From JAADJA01 sp963840975 (GTDB taxonomy: Bacteria > Bacteroidota > Bacteroidia > Bacteroidales > JAADJA01): a stretch of DNA of 64,000 bases. A program made the position numbers and the translations under genes. Shown in pieces: positions 19,218-26,621 of the stretch (positions are counted from its first letter, which is position 1; the number at the start of each line of letters is the position of its first letter). The DNA lies in assembly GCA_963840975.1 (NCBI GenBank), contig CAWJBC010000002.1, positions 604,874 through 668,873 of the forward strand, in the 5' to 3' direction. The notes beneath the pieces are model-generated. The model worked only from the letters and a program-made list of their open reading frames with translations. It did not search any database and was not told the DNA's origin.

Positions 19218-20270
19218 ATGAAGATTTTAGTAACAGGTGCTGCCGGATTTATTGGATTTCACCTCGTTAAAAAGCTGGTAACGGAAAACCATGAAATTGT
19301 TGGGCTGGATTGCATTAACGAGTATTATGATGTTAACCTCAAATATGGACGGCTCGCCGAATCAGGAATTAGTAAACAAGATATCTCCGGTAATAAGTTG
19401 CTGAAAAGTTCAACGTTCAACAATTACCGGTTTATTCAATTGGGGCTGGAAGACCGGGAGCAGCTTTACCGGTTATTCGAAACCGAAAAATTCGATAAGG
19501 TGATCAATCTTGCAGCACAGGCTGGCGTAAGATATTCGCTCGAAAATCCGCACTCCTACATTGATAGTAACATTTATGGATTTTTGAATATCCTTGAAGC
19601 TTGCCGTCATTATGGCGTACAACATCTGATCTACGCCAGTAGTTCGAGTGTTTATGGGCTGAATGAAAAAATGCCGTTTTCAGCTCAGCACAATGTTGAT
19701 CATCCCATCAGCATCTATGCGGCAACTAAAAAAAGCAATGAACTGATGGCACACTCCTACAGTTACCTTTTTAATCTTCCCACCACCGGTCTTCGATTCT
19801 TTACTGTTTACGGTCCCTGGGGAAGACCTGATATGGCGTTGTTTTTGTTTACCAGTGCGATTCTCCGTAATGAGCCTATCAATCTTTTCAATAACGGCGA
19901 TATGCTCCGCGATTTTACTTATGTGGACGATATAGTGAACGGTATTGACCGGATAAAAGACAAAACACCATCACCTGATACCAATTGGTCGGGAAATGAG
20001 CCGGATCCTTCAAAGTCAAAGGCTCCTTACCAGATTTATAACATCGGCAATAACCATCCTGTGAAATTGTTGGATTTTATCGGGGCGCTCGAAAAAACAC
20101 TGGGACAAAAAGCCATTAAAAATATGATGCCGATGCAGCCCGGCGATGTGCCTGCAACTTTTGCCGATGTTTCAGGATTGGTTAACGATTTTGATTATAA
20201 ACCGGATACCGACTACCAGGAAGGTATCCGCAGGTTTGTAAAATGGTATCGCAACTTTTATAACATTTAA
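19218..20270 (+). CDS. NAD-dependent epimerase, UDP-glucuronate 4-epimerase-like
   Basis: A 350-residue extended SDR closest in layout to LpsL/CapI, which converts UDP-GlcA to UDP-GalA. Motifs: VTGAAGFIGFHLVKKLV, LAAQAGVRYSLENPHSYIDSN (diagnostic of the UDP-GlcA 4-epimerase group), YASSSSVYGLNEKMPFS, and catalytic YAATKKSNELMAHSYS. RFFTVYGPWGRPDMALF is also typical of that group. No UDP-glucose 6-dehydrogenase is in the window, so the UDP-GlcA substrate must come from another locus, or the enzyme works on UDP-GlcNAcA. It ends 8 bp before upxY. Confidence 0.88.
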   Translation: MKILVTGAAGFIGFHLVKKLVTENHEIVGLDCINEYYDVNLKYGRLAESGISKQDISGNKLLKSSTFNNYRFIQLGLEDREQLYRLFETEKFDKVINLAAQAGVRYSLENPHSYIDSNIYGFLNILEACRHYGVQHLIYASSSSVYGLNEKMPFSAQHNVDHPISIYAATKKSNELMAHSYSYLFNLPTTGLRFFTVYGPWGRPDMALFLFTSAILRNEPINLFNNGDMLRDFTYVDDIVNGIDRIKDKTPSPDTNWSGNEPDPSKSKAPYQIYNIGNNHPVKLLDFIGALEKTLGQKAIKNMMPMQPGDVPATFADVSGLVNDFDYKPDTDYQEGIRRFVKWYRNFYNI

Positions 20271-20278
20271 AACCGTCA

Positions 20279-20809
20279 ATGAATCTGATCGAAGAGAATA
20301 CCTGGTATGCGGTTTATACCAGGCCGAGAAATGAAAAAAAGGTTTATGCCGCTTTGGATGCCGAAGGAATCCAGGTCTTTCTTCCTTTAATAAAAAACCT
20401 GAAACAATGGAGCGACCGAAAAAAATGGGTGGAGGAACCCTTGTTCCGTTCTTATCTTTTTGTTCATATTCCTCCAAATCAATATTATAAAGTTTTGAAT
20501 GTATTTGGCGTTGTGCGCTACATTACCTTCGAAGGAAAAGCTGTTGCGGTGCCACCCCAGCAAATTCTGGCAATAAAACAATACATCAACGACGGAGAGA
20601 TATTGCAGGAAGGTGAAAAGAATTTCGCAGCCGGAGATAAAGTCGAAATCTTCCGTGGCGCTTTAAAAGGTTTGACCGGAAATTTGATAAAGATTCAGGG
20701 AAAACAAAAGGTGAAAATCGAAATTGAATCCATCGGACACAGTATCACCATTACCATTCCTCCATCTTATCTCAGGACAATACAAAAACCGGTAAGGAAA
20801 AATAATTGA
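20279..20809 (+). CDS. upxY: UpxY-family NusG-like transcription antiterminator
   Basis: A 176-residue NusG paralogue of the kind that controls Bacteroides capsule operons. The N-terminal NGN domain starts WYAVYTRPRNEKKVYAALD and contains KQWSDRKKWVEEPLFRSYLF, a hallmark of UpxY proteins. A KOW motif follows near residue 120 (GDKVEIFRGALKGLTGNLIK). Such proteins load on RNA polymerase in the leader of their own operon and prevent early termination. In Bacteroides they are encoded first in the operon; here the gene follows about 14 kb of polysaccharide genes, with a terminator-like hairpin 38 bp downstream. Confidence 0.93.
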   Translation: MNLIEENTWYAVYTRPRNEKKVYAALDAEGIQVFLPLIKNLKQWSDRKKWVEEPLFRSYLFVHIPPNQYYKVLNVFGVVRYITFEGKAVAVPPQQILAIKQYINDGEILQEGEKNFAAGDKVEIFRGALKGLTGNLIKIQGKQKVKIEIESIGHSITITIPPSYLRTIQKPVRKNN

Positions 20810-20846
20810 AAAATAATTCAAAAAATACTTGACTTTTTAAAATATT

Positions 20847-20868
20847 GAGTAACTTTGTTACTCGTTTT
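20847..20868 (+). terminator. Hairpin with U-tract after upxY
   Basis: GAGTAA and TTACTC pair around the loop CTTTG, followed by GTTTTTG. It begins 38 bp after the upxY stop and looks like a short intrinsic terminator. It could also be the attenuator that UpxY acts through, since a large block of genes lies downstream. Confidence 0.5.
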
Positions 20869-20970
20869 TGTGTAAAAAATTATTTCTTTTAACATTTTAA
20901 ACAAAGAGATAAGCATAAATTAAACAGTCATTTTGTGACTGACCGGGCGAAGCTGTATCAGTGAGATAAG

Positions 20971-20984
20971 ATGAACCGGTTCAT
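20971..20984. promoter_or_regulatory. Perfect 14-bp palindrome ATGAACCGGTTCAT, possible operator
   Basis: The palindrome lies 20 bp upstream of the winged-helix regulator start at 21005, in a gap with no coding sequence. Its position suits an autoregulatory operator for that regulator, but this is inference from symmetry and distance only. Confidence 0.4.
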
Positions 20985-21004
20985 TCAAATTGGGATTTTC
21001 CCTC

Positions 21005-21544
21005 ATGCTCGACACACTTATTACTTCCAAAACACGCATCAAATTGTTGTTAAAATTTTTCCTGAACAGCAATTCGAGGTCTTATTTGCGCAACCTTGAG
21101 ACGGAGTTTGGCGAATCCACCAATTCCATCAGGCTCGAACTGAACAAGTTTGAGCAGTCGGGCTTGCTGAAATCGGAGATAGATGGAAACAGGAAGTATT
21201 TCATGGCCAATACCGAGCATCCGCTTTTCAAAGATATACACAGCATTTTGCTCAAGCAGATAGGGTTTGATAAGATCATCGAAAGGGTCATCGAAAAGCT
21301 CGGCAACCTCGAAAAAGTTTTTGTGGCGGGTGATTTTGCCCATGGAATTGATAACCACATCATTGATCTTATCTTCATCGGCGACAACATCAACAAAGAA
21401 TACCTGGTAAAGCTGGTCGAAAAGACCGAAAGCTTTATCAACCGTAAGATCAGGTACCTGGTTTATGGAAAAGAAGAGGCATTGTCGTTTCTGAAAACCC
21501 AGAACGATGAAGATTTGCTGATCCTCTGGAAAAACGAGAATTAA
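21005..21544 (+). CDS. Winged-helix regulator with degenerate nucleotidyltransferase-like domain
   Basis: About 179 residues. An N-terminal ArsR/MarR-like winged helix covers roughly residues 1-70 (LDTLITSKTRIKLLLKFFL, then a recognition segment FGESTNSIRLELNKFEQSGLL). The C-terminal half resembles a nucleotidyltransferase fold (KVFVAGDFAHGIDNHIIDLIFI) but lacks the GSx10DxD catalytic set, so it is probably a sensor or dimerisation domain. Proteins of this shape often follow upxY in Bacteroidota capsule loci, which supports a regulatory role in this locus. ATG 21005 is preferred to TTG 20990 because it starts the first helix. Confidence 0.8.
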   Translation: MLDTLITSKTRIKLLLKFFLNSNSRSYLRNLETEFGESTNSIRLELNKFEQSGLLKSEIDGNRKYFMANTEHPLFKDIHSILLKQIGFDKIIERVIEKLGNLEKVFVAGDFAHGIDNHIIDLIFIGDNINKEYLVKLVEKTESFINRKIRYLVYGKEEALSFLKTQNDEDLLILWKNEN

Positions 21545-21569
21545 CTTACAATTATAGTATTGAAATGAT

Positions 21570-21577
21570 TATCTTTG
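21570..21577 (+). promoter_or_regulatory. -7 element (TATCTTTG) directly before the MNT gene
   Basis: TATCTTTG ends only 4 bp before the ATG at 21582. If used, transcription would begin at or next to the start codon and the mRNA would be leaderless or nearly so. The same arrangement precedes the second MNT gene at 23030. Confidence 0.45.
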
Positions 21578-21581
21578 TGTT

Positions 21582-22001
21582 ATGCGAATTAATGATACAC
21601 AAATACAACAATTAACCAGCGATTTAAAATCTAAATTTCCTGAAATATCATTTGCCTATCTTTTTGGTTCGGCCTCCGATAAAGATATTGATCAACCATC
21701 CGACATTGATATGGCGGTTTATTTAAATTGGAAATCTCCTTCAACGAAATTAATTGCAGATATTATCGGCACCACCGAACAAATATTTCCCGGCTTAAAA
21801 TGCGATTTGACCATCCTGAATAATGCCGGATGTTTGATTGCCATGGAAGCGCTTAAAGGAAAAATATTATTTATCAGGGAAGAAGCAAGACCCATTCATG
21901 CAGATTTTTATTCATATACCTGCAGAACTTTTGAAGACGAAACAGCATGGATGAAAAAGCAGCTCCAATATCGCGGATATGAAGTACAATGGAGTAATTG
22001 A
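21582..22001 (+). CDS. mntA: MNT-type nucleotidyltransferase (MntA antitoxin-like)
   Basis: A 139-residue minimal nucleotidyltransferase. The catalytic signature is FAYLFGSASDKDIDQPSDIDMAVYL: Gly-Ser followed eleven residues later by Asp-Ile-Asp. In type VII toxin-antitoxin systems MntA AMPylates and neutralises the HEPN toxin HepT, normally encoded immediately downstream. Here only a 22-codon HepT remnant overlaps the 3' end (21979-22047), so this antitoxin appears to be an orphan. The conserved C-terminal part (YSYTCRTFEDETAWMKKQLQYR) is complete. Confidence 0.85.
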   Translation: MRINDTQIQQLTSDLKSKFPEISFAYLFGSASDKDIDQPSDIDMAVYLNWKSPSTKLIADIIGTTEQIFPGLKCDLTILNNAGCLIAMEALKGKILFIREEARPIHADFYSYTCRTFEDETAWMKKQLQYRGYEVQWSN

Positions 22002-22047
22002 GAATAAACTCAGGGTTATTGAGCAAAAACTTGAAGAAATCCGATAA
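21979..22047 (+). pseudogene. Remnant of a HepT-type HEPN toxin gene (N-terminal 22 codons)
   Basis: The reading frame starting at ATG 21979 gives MKYNGVIENKLRVIEQKLEE-I-R and stops at 22045-22047. This is the characteristic beginning of HepT proteins, and its overlap with the 3' end of the MNT gene is the normal arrangement of such pairs. The following bases in any frame do not continue the HepT fold. The HEPN motif RxxxxH is absent, so the toxin is lost by truncation, not by a single frameshift. Confidence 0.65.
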
Positions 22048-22085
22048 TTGAAAAAACCGTCCCTTTTATTTCTTTTGATTGCGTA

Positions 22086-22392
22086 ATGGAAAATAAAGCC
22101 AACAGCCCCGAAATCAAAGCATTCATCCGCCGCCACAGCTCTCTTTTTTGGTACACGCCCGGAAGACAAAAAGGAAGATATCAGCGAAGAATTTTTGGTG
22201 GAAACGATTTTGAATTATGGGGATTTAACATCCGTTAAAGAGTTGTTCTCATTGTTCGGAATGAAAAAGGTTGCTCGGATATTTTATAAATCAATCCATC
22301 AAAGTAAGCGAAGAAAAGGTAATTACCACGAACTGACCCTGCATTTTTTCTCCTTACTTTTTAAATCCTATGCGATTAGAAATATTAAGTAA
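22086..22392 (+). CDS. Putative AbiEii-associated partner protein (DUF6922-like), frameshifted as written
   Basis: Starts at ATG 22086 (MENKANSPEIKAFIRRHSSL). The frame breaks at the CCC at 22158-22160. Removing one C gives LFWYTPEDKKEDISEEFLVE and then an unbroken run to 22392, about 101 residues in total. The sequence resembles small helical proteins that precede AbiEii-type nucleotidyltransferases in Bacteroidota; it overlaps the next gene by 23 bp. A role as antitoxin or cognate regulator of that toxin is inferred from the pairing. The family name is from memory of the motif and is less certain than the pairing. Confidence 0.62.
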
Positions 22393-22984
22393 AACCCAGT
22401 CGGAAGTATTACCCTATCTGAAAACATTTAACCGTACTTTTTATTTGGTAGGGGGTACAGCAATTGCTTTTCACCTGGGACACCGTCGTTCTATTGATTT
22501 TGATTTGTTTTGCCCTTCACCATTAAATAAACATCGGATAAAAAGTAAATTACTGACTATTCCGTTCAAACAAAATATGATTTTTGAAGATTTTGACCAG
22601 ATGCATTTAATGATCAATGAAGTCAAAACAACTTTTTTTAATTACCCTTATCCTGTTGAGCATCCCGTTAAAATCGAAAATTATTTGACCATCCCTCAGC
22701 TTATTGATCTTGGTGCAATGAAAGCATTTGCCCTTGGGCGAAGAGCAAAATGGAAAGACTATGTGGATTTGTTTTTTATTCTTAAAGATCATTCTACAAT
22801 AGAAGAAATAAGTATTAAGGCCAAATCTATTTTTGGCTCCATTTATAATGAAAAGCTGTTTCGGGAGCAACTGGCTTTTCATAAAGACATTGACTTTTCT
22901 GAACCTGTTGAATTCATGGTTCCAGAGATTTCCGAAAAAGAAATCAAAGATTTTTTAACAGAAAAAGCGATTGATTTTTTATAG
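22370..22984 (+). CDS. Nucleotidyltransferase of the AbiEii/AbiGii toxin family
   Basis: A 204-residue polymerase-beta-fold nucleotidyltransferase. YLVGGTAIAFHLGHRRSIDFDLF holds the Gly-Gly-Thr and the Asp-Phe-Asp metal-binding pair; IPQLIDLGAMKAFALGRRAKWKDYVDLFFIL is the conserved AbiEii segment with the Lys and Asp that complete the site. AbiEii-type toxins are thought to modify nucleic-acid targets (for tRNA in MenT relatives) and many act in phage abortive infection. It is translationally coupled to the preceding small gene. Confidence 0.85.
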   Translation: MRLEILSKTQSEVLPYLKTFNRTFYLVGGTAIAFHLGHRRSIDFDLFCPSPLNKHRIKSKLLTIPFKQNMIFEDFDQMHLMINEVKTTFFNYPYPVEHPVKIENYLTIPQLIDLGAMKAFALGRRAKWKDYVDLFFILKDHSTIEEISIKAKSIFGSIYNEKLFREQLAFHKDIDFSEPVEFMVPEISEKEIKDFLTEKAIDFL

Positions 22985-23017
22985 AATCTACCAAACAAGA
23001 CTTGCAAGATTTTTTAT

Positions 23018-23025
23018 TATTTTTG
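23018..23025 (+). promoter_or_regulatory. -7 element (TATTTTTG) directly before the second MNT gene
   Basis: TATTTTTG matches TAnnTTTG and ends 4 bp before the ATG at 23030, the same geometry as at 21570-21577. A leaderless or very short-leader transcript is implied. Confidence 0.45.
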
Positions 23026-23029
23026 ATCA

Positions 23030-23329
23030 ATGAGATTAACAGAAAAATATAAAACTGCCATTCAGAAATCTGCGGAATGTATATTTGGAATTGATGTACA
23101 GGTATTTCTGTTCGGTTCGCGGACCAATGACCAGTTAAAGGGTGGAGATATTGATCTGCTCATTAAAGCAGAAGGACGAAAGATGACAGCCCGGAACAAA
23201 GTCCTTTTTCTGGTAAATCTAAAAAAACAGTTGGGAGAGCAGAATATAGATGTCGTATATGAAAAGGTTTCTTATCGAAAGGATTTATTTTTTGAATCTA
23301 TCCATAATCAGGCAATACGGTTATGCTAA
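23030..23329 (+). CDS. MNT-domain nucleotidyltransferase, antitoxin-like
   Basis: A 99-residue minimal nucleotidyltransferase with FLFGSRTNDQLKGGDIDLLI (Gly-Ser ... Asp-Ile-Asp) near residue 28. It pairs with the HEPN protein at 23323, which it overlaps by 7 bp, so the two are translationally coupled. In such pairs the MNT protein usually inactivates the HEPN RNase, often by AMPylation. It is not closely similar in sequence to the MNT protein at 21582, so this is an independent module. Confidence 0.85.
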   Translation: MRLTEKYKTAIQKSAECIFGIDVQVFLFGSRTNDQLKGGDIDLLIKAEGRKMTARNKVLFLVNLKKQLGEQNIDVVYEKVSYRKDLFFESIHNQAIRLC

Positions 23330-23802
23330 GTCAGCTATATATAGATAAGCTCAGGGAAACACTCGTAGCTGCACAGTTACATCATCAGCGGATGATGTTT
23401 GCAGGGAACGAATTGTCACAATTCTTCCCTATGTCCATAGAGAAGTATGAAGAATTAACACCCGAACAAATCAGTTTTACTGATCAGTTGATTTATCGTT
23501 TTTCAAAATTACAGGATTTGATGGGCCGGAAATTATTTGTGCTGATTATACAAGGATTAGGAGAAGATTCGGAGAGTATGCCCTTTATAGATGTCCTTAA
23601 CAGGCTTGAGAAGCTAAAAATATTAACAGATACTGATCAATGGCTTGAATTACGCGAAACCCGCAACCTTGTTACCCATGAATATCCTTACCATCTGGAT
23701 GAATTTGTTGACGGCCTTAATGCGTTGTACAACCAAAGCCTGAAGCTTTCTGAGATTTGGCTTGGCATTAAGACGTTTGTTGAAAAAAGGTTTGATCTTT
23801 AA
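23323..23802 (+). CDS. HEPN-domain protein, toxin-like partner of the MNT gene
   Basis: A 159-residue all-helical protein. The HEPN catalytic motif RNxxxH is present as RETRNLVTHEYPYHLDEFVD near residue 115, with the Arg and His that form the RNase site. Upstream helices carry FSKLQDLMGRKLFVLIIQGL. Overlap with the MNT gene (7 bp) supports a type VII-like toxin-antitoxin pair. HEPN toxins of this group are RNases or tRNA-targeting enzymes; whether this one is active cannot be told from sequence. Confidence 0.82.
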   Translation: MLSQLYIDKLRETLVAAQLHHQRMMFAGNELSQFFPMSIEKYEELTPEQISFTDQLIYRFSKLQDLMGRKLFVLIIQGLGEDSESMPFIDVLNRLEKLKILTDTDQWLELRETRNLVTHEYPYHLDEFVDGLNALYNQSLKLSEIWLGIKTFVEKRFDL

Positions 23803-23817
23803 CAAATAAATTTGGTT

Positions 23818-23884
23818 AACCCCAAAACATTAAACCCCAAACCTGAAACAGACATCGAACATCGAACCTCAAACTTCGAACTAA
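23818..23884. repeat. Degenerate AACCCC/GAACNTC ladder repeat
   Basis: The gap before wlbA consists of short degenerate units such as AACCCCAAAACATTAAACCCC followed by CATCGAACATCGAACCTCAA. The same type of low-complexity ladder recurs at 28000-28045, 28175-28208 and 30981-31048. No coding capacity or hairpin is apparent. Confidence 0.6.
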
Positions 23885-23885
23885 A

Positions 23886-24836
23886 ATGAACAATAAGATT
23901 CTCAACTTCGGCCTCATAGGCGCTGCCGGCTACATTGCCCCGCGTCACATGAAAGCCATTAAAGATACAGGAAACAAGCTGGTTGCAGCCCTCGATCTTT
24001 ACGACAGCATCGGCATCATTGATTCCTATTTCCCGGAAGCCGATTTTTTTACGGAGCCGGAACGTTTCGACCGTCATTTGGACAAACTCCGCCGAAGCGG
24101 AAAGGATAAAATAGATTACCTGAGCATCTGTTCTCCTAATTATCTGCATGATGCTCATATCCGGATGGCGCTGCGCAATGATGCCCATGCCATCTGCGAA
24201 AAACCGCTTGTGCTCAATCCCTGGAATGTAGAGGCGCTTGGCGTGATAGAGCAGGAGACAGATAAAAAAATCTTTACCATTTTACAGTTGCGTCACCATC
24301 CATCCATTATCGCACTGAAAGAAAAGATAAAAAACGGACCGGCAGATAAAACCTATGATGTTGACCTAACCTATATCACTTCACGGGGCAACTGGTATTA
24401 CCGTTCGTGGAAGGGGTATATGGAAAAGAGCGGTGGCATCGCCACTAACATCGGGGTTCACTTCTTTGATATGCTGAGCTGGATATTCGGCAAATGTTCC
24501 GAAAACATTGTGCATGTAGGTGAAAACGACAGGGCGGGAGGTTTTCTTCAGCTCGAAAAAGCGCGTGTCCGCTGGTTCCTTAGTATAAATTCCGACACCC
24601 TTCCCTCTCATGTAAAGGCAAAAGAACAAACCACTTACCGTTCTATTACGATTGACGGAGAAGAAATTGAATTCAGCGGTGGCTTTACCGATCTGCATAC
24701 TGCAAGTTACGAGGGAATCATAAAAGGTCAGGGATATGGACTGGAAGAAGCCCGCAATGCTGTGGATATTGTGTTTACCATCCGGAATCAAAAACCGGTG
24801 AAAGCGACGGGTGAAAAACATCCAATGGTGGAATAG
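23886..24836 (+). CDS. wlbA: UDP-N-acetyl-2-amino-2-deoxyglucuronate oxidase (WbpB/WlbA-like)
   Basis: A 316-residue Gfo/Idh/MocA oxidoreductase. The Rossmann part starts NFGLIGAAGYIAPRHMKAIK; IDYLSICSPNYLHDAHIRMAL and ICEKPLVLNPWN carry the Glu-Lys-Pro motif of the family. GNWYYRSWKGYMEKSGGIATNIGVHFFDML has the catalytic His and is characteristic of WlbA, which oxidises UDP-GlcNAcA at C3 and can regenerate NAD+ with alpha-ketoglutarate. Together with the dehydrogenase (8315), aminotransferase (7032) and acetyltransferase (6427) it completes the UDP-GlcNAc(3NAc)A pathway, though it lies about 15.7 kb away, beyond three toxin-antitoxin modules. Confidence 0.88.
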   Translation: MNNKILNFGLIGAAGYIAPRHMKAIKDTGNKLVAALDLYDSIGIIDSYFPEADFFTEPERFDRHLDKLRRSGKDKIDYLSICSPNYLHDAHIRMALRNDAHAICEKPLVLNPWNVEALGVIEQETDKKIFTILQLRHHPSIIALKEKIKNGPADKTYDVDLTYITSRGNWYYRSWKGYMEKSGGIATNIGVHFFDMLSWIFGKCSENIVHVGENDRAGGFLQLEKARVRWFLSINSDTLPSHVKAKEQTTYRSITIDGEEIEFSGGFTDLHTASYEGIIKGQGYGLEEARNAVDIVFTIRNQKPVKATGEKHPMVE

Positions 24837-24937
24837 AGGAAATGACAATTATAGGTGAAACAATTCAGAACATCAAACATAGAACTGCGTCTGGCGTTTA
24901 TTGGCAAATACTGCTGGAGACGATGAGGTTTTGACAG

Positions 24938-26266
24938 ATGAAAGAAAGTCAGAGCATAGAATATAAAGAATCCTGGCGGGATGAAAACTTAAAGATTATT
25001 TGCGCTTTTGCAAATACCCATGGTGGCAGTCTTTTCATTGGTATAAGTGATGATGGTTCAGTTGTAGGAGTGAAAGATACAAAAAAACTTTTAGAAGATA
25101 TTCCAAATAAAGTGATTAATTATCTGGGAATAATTGTTGATGTTCAAACCCATAAAAAATCAGGATTGGAATATATCGAAGTGAATGTACCACAGAGTAG
25201 TGTTCCAATTGGTTATCGGGGAATATATTATGTGAAAAGCGGTAGCACAAAACAAGAATTGAAAGGAGCGGCCCTTCAGCAATTTATGTTACAAAAGATG
25301 GGAAAAACCTTTGACGAACTACCTGCCGATAGTGCTGATTTTAGCTACATTGACGAAAAAGTGGTTGAAAGGTTTTTGAAAAAAGCGTTGGCTGTTAATC
25401 GGATTTCTGCAGGCGCAGAATTTGATGATATTTCTTCCACCCTTTTAAATCTAAAACTGATTAACAAAAACAACAAGATAATAAATGCTGCAATACTCCT
25501 GTTTGGTTATGATCCACTCAGGTTCTTTGTTACTGCTACCTTTAAGATTGGCCGTTTCGGCAATAGTGATCATGATTTGAGATTTCAGGATATTATTGAA
25601 GGAAATATTTTTGAGATGCCTGACAAAGTGATGGAAATGTTAAGGGCAAAATACTTGATTTCTCCTATTCGTTACGAGGGATTACAAAGGATTGAAGAGC
25701 TTGAATATCCTGAAGTGTCTCTAAGAGAGGCTATTTTAAATGCAATTGTTCATAAAGATTATACGGGTGCTCCTGTTCAACTTAGTGTTTATGACGACAG
25801 GTTAATTCTTTGGAATGAAGGAAAGCTTCCTTCTGACCTGACAGTACAAATGCTAAAGGAAAAACACCCGTCAAGGCCACACAATAAGTATATTGCGGAT
25901 ATATTTTTTAAAGCCGGATACATTGAAACATGGGGGCGGGGTATTGCAAAGATAATGGACGGTTGTAAAAAAGCAGGACTGCCCGAACCAACAATTGAAG
26001 AAGTGGCTGGAGGAGTTCAAATAACCTTTTTTAAATCCAACGAATTAGATACGGGAAAAAGTAAGGAGAAAAGTAAGGAGAAAAGTAAGGAGAAAATTAT
26101 AAAAGCAATCTCTGAAAATCCATATATTTCGATTCTTGAACTGTCAGCAATTACAGGATTGAGCATTAGCGGAGTAGAAAAAAACATTCGGATTTTAAAA
26201 AAACATGGAACTTTATCTCGAATAGGCCCCGCCAAAGGCGGTCACTGGCAAATCATTGAAAAATAA
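24938..26266 (+). CDS. Schlafen AlbA_2 / HATPase / winged-helix protein, paralogue 1
   Basis: A 442-residue protein of the COG2865 type. The N-terminal AlbA_2 domain covers about residues 1-115 (ESQSIEYKESWRDENLKIIC, then FANTHGGSLFIGISDDGSVVG). A central HATPase_c_4-like region follows (ILNAIVHKDYTGAPVQLSVYDDRLILWNEG, then the glycine-rich FFKAGYIETWGRGIAKI). Next is a (KSKE)3 hinge encoded by a 12-nt tandem repeat (about 26068-26097), and finally a winged helix ending RIGPAKGGHWQIIEK. The family is described as transcriptional regulators; targets are unknown. Its 3' end and 100 bp downstream are nearly identical to those of paralogue 3. Confidence 0.85.
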   Translation: MKESQSIEYKESWRDENLKIICAFANTHGGSLFIGISDDGSVVGVKDTKKLLEDIPNKVINYLGIIVDVQTHKKSGLEYIEVNVPQSSVPIGYRGIYYVKSGSTKQELKGAALQQFMLQKMGKTFDELPADSADFSYIDEKVVERFLKKALAVNRISAGAEFDDISSTLLNLKLINKNNKIINAAILLFGYDPLRFFVTATFKIGRFGNSDHDLRFQDIIEGNIFEMPDKVMEMLRAKYLISPIRYEGLQRIEELEYPEVSLREAILNAIVHKDYTGAPVQLSVYDDRLILWNEGKLPSDLTVQMLKEKHPSRPHNKYIADIFFKAGYIETWGRGIAKIMDGCKKAGLPEPTIEEVAGGVQITFFKSNELDTGKSKEKSKEKSKEKIIKAISENPYISILELSAITGLSISGVEKNIRILKKHGTLSRIGPAKGGHWQIIEK

Positions 26267-26302
26267 TTGAGCACGGAACGAATGATCCCTGAACTGTCAG
26301 CC

Positions 26303-26570
26303 GAATTAAGACTGCCTTGCCACAGGCATCCCTTTGGGAAAATTGACTAAAGTTTTGATTGACTAAATTGAAAAAGCCAGCAGCCAACAGCCAATTGCTA
26401 AAAGCTTTTTCAACAGTCAACCCTCAACGGAGAACTGAATTAAGAATGCCTTGCCACAGGCATCCCTTTGGGAAAATTGACTAAAGTTTTGATTGACTAA
26501 ATTGAAATTGCCAACAGCTAACAGCCAATTGCTAAAAGCCTTTCCAACTGTCATCCGTGAACTGAGAACC
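26303..26570 (+). repeat. Tandem pair of 134-bp repeat units (copies A and B)
   Basis: Copies at 26303-26436 and 26437-26570 begin GAATTAAGANTGCCTTGCC and contain CACAGGCATCCCTTTGGGAA, GACTAAAGTTTTGATTGACT and GCCAACAGC..AACAGCCAAT blocks. Each unit is 134 bp. This pair fills most of the 355-bp gap between AlbA_2 paralogues 1 and 2. The same unit occurs as pairs at 29730 and 30721. Confidence 0.9.
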
Positions 26571-26621
26571 GGGAACAGAATTGAATAGTGCCTAAAATTA
26601 GTGAAGCATTACTGAACTCAA

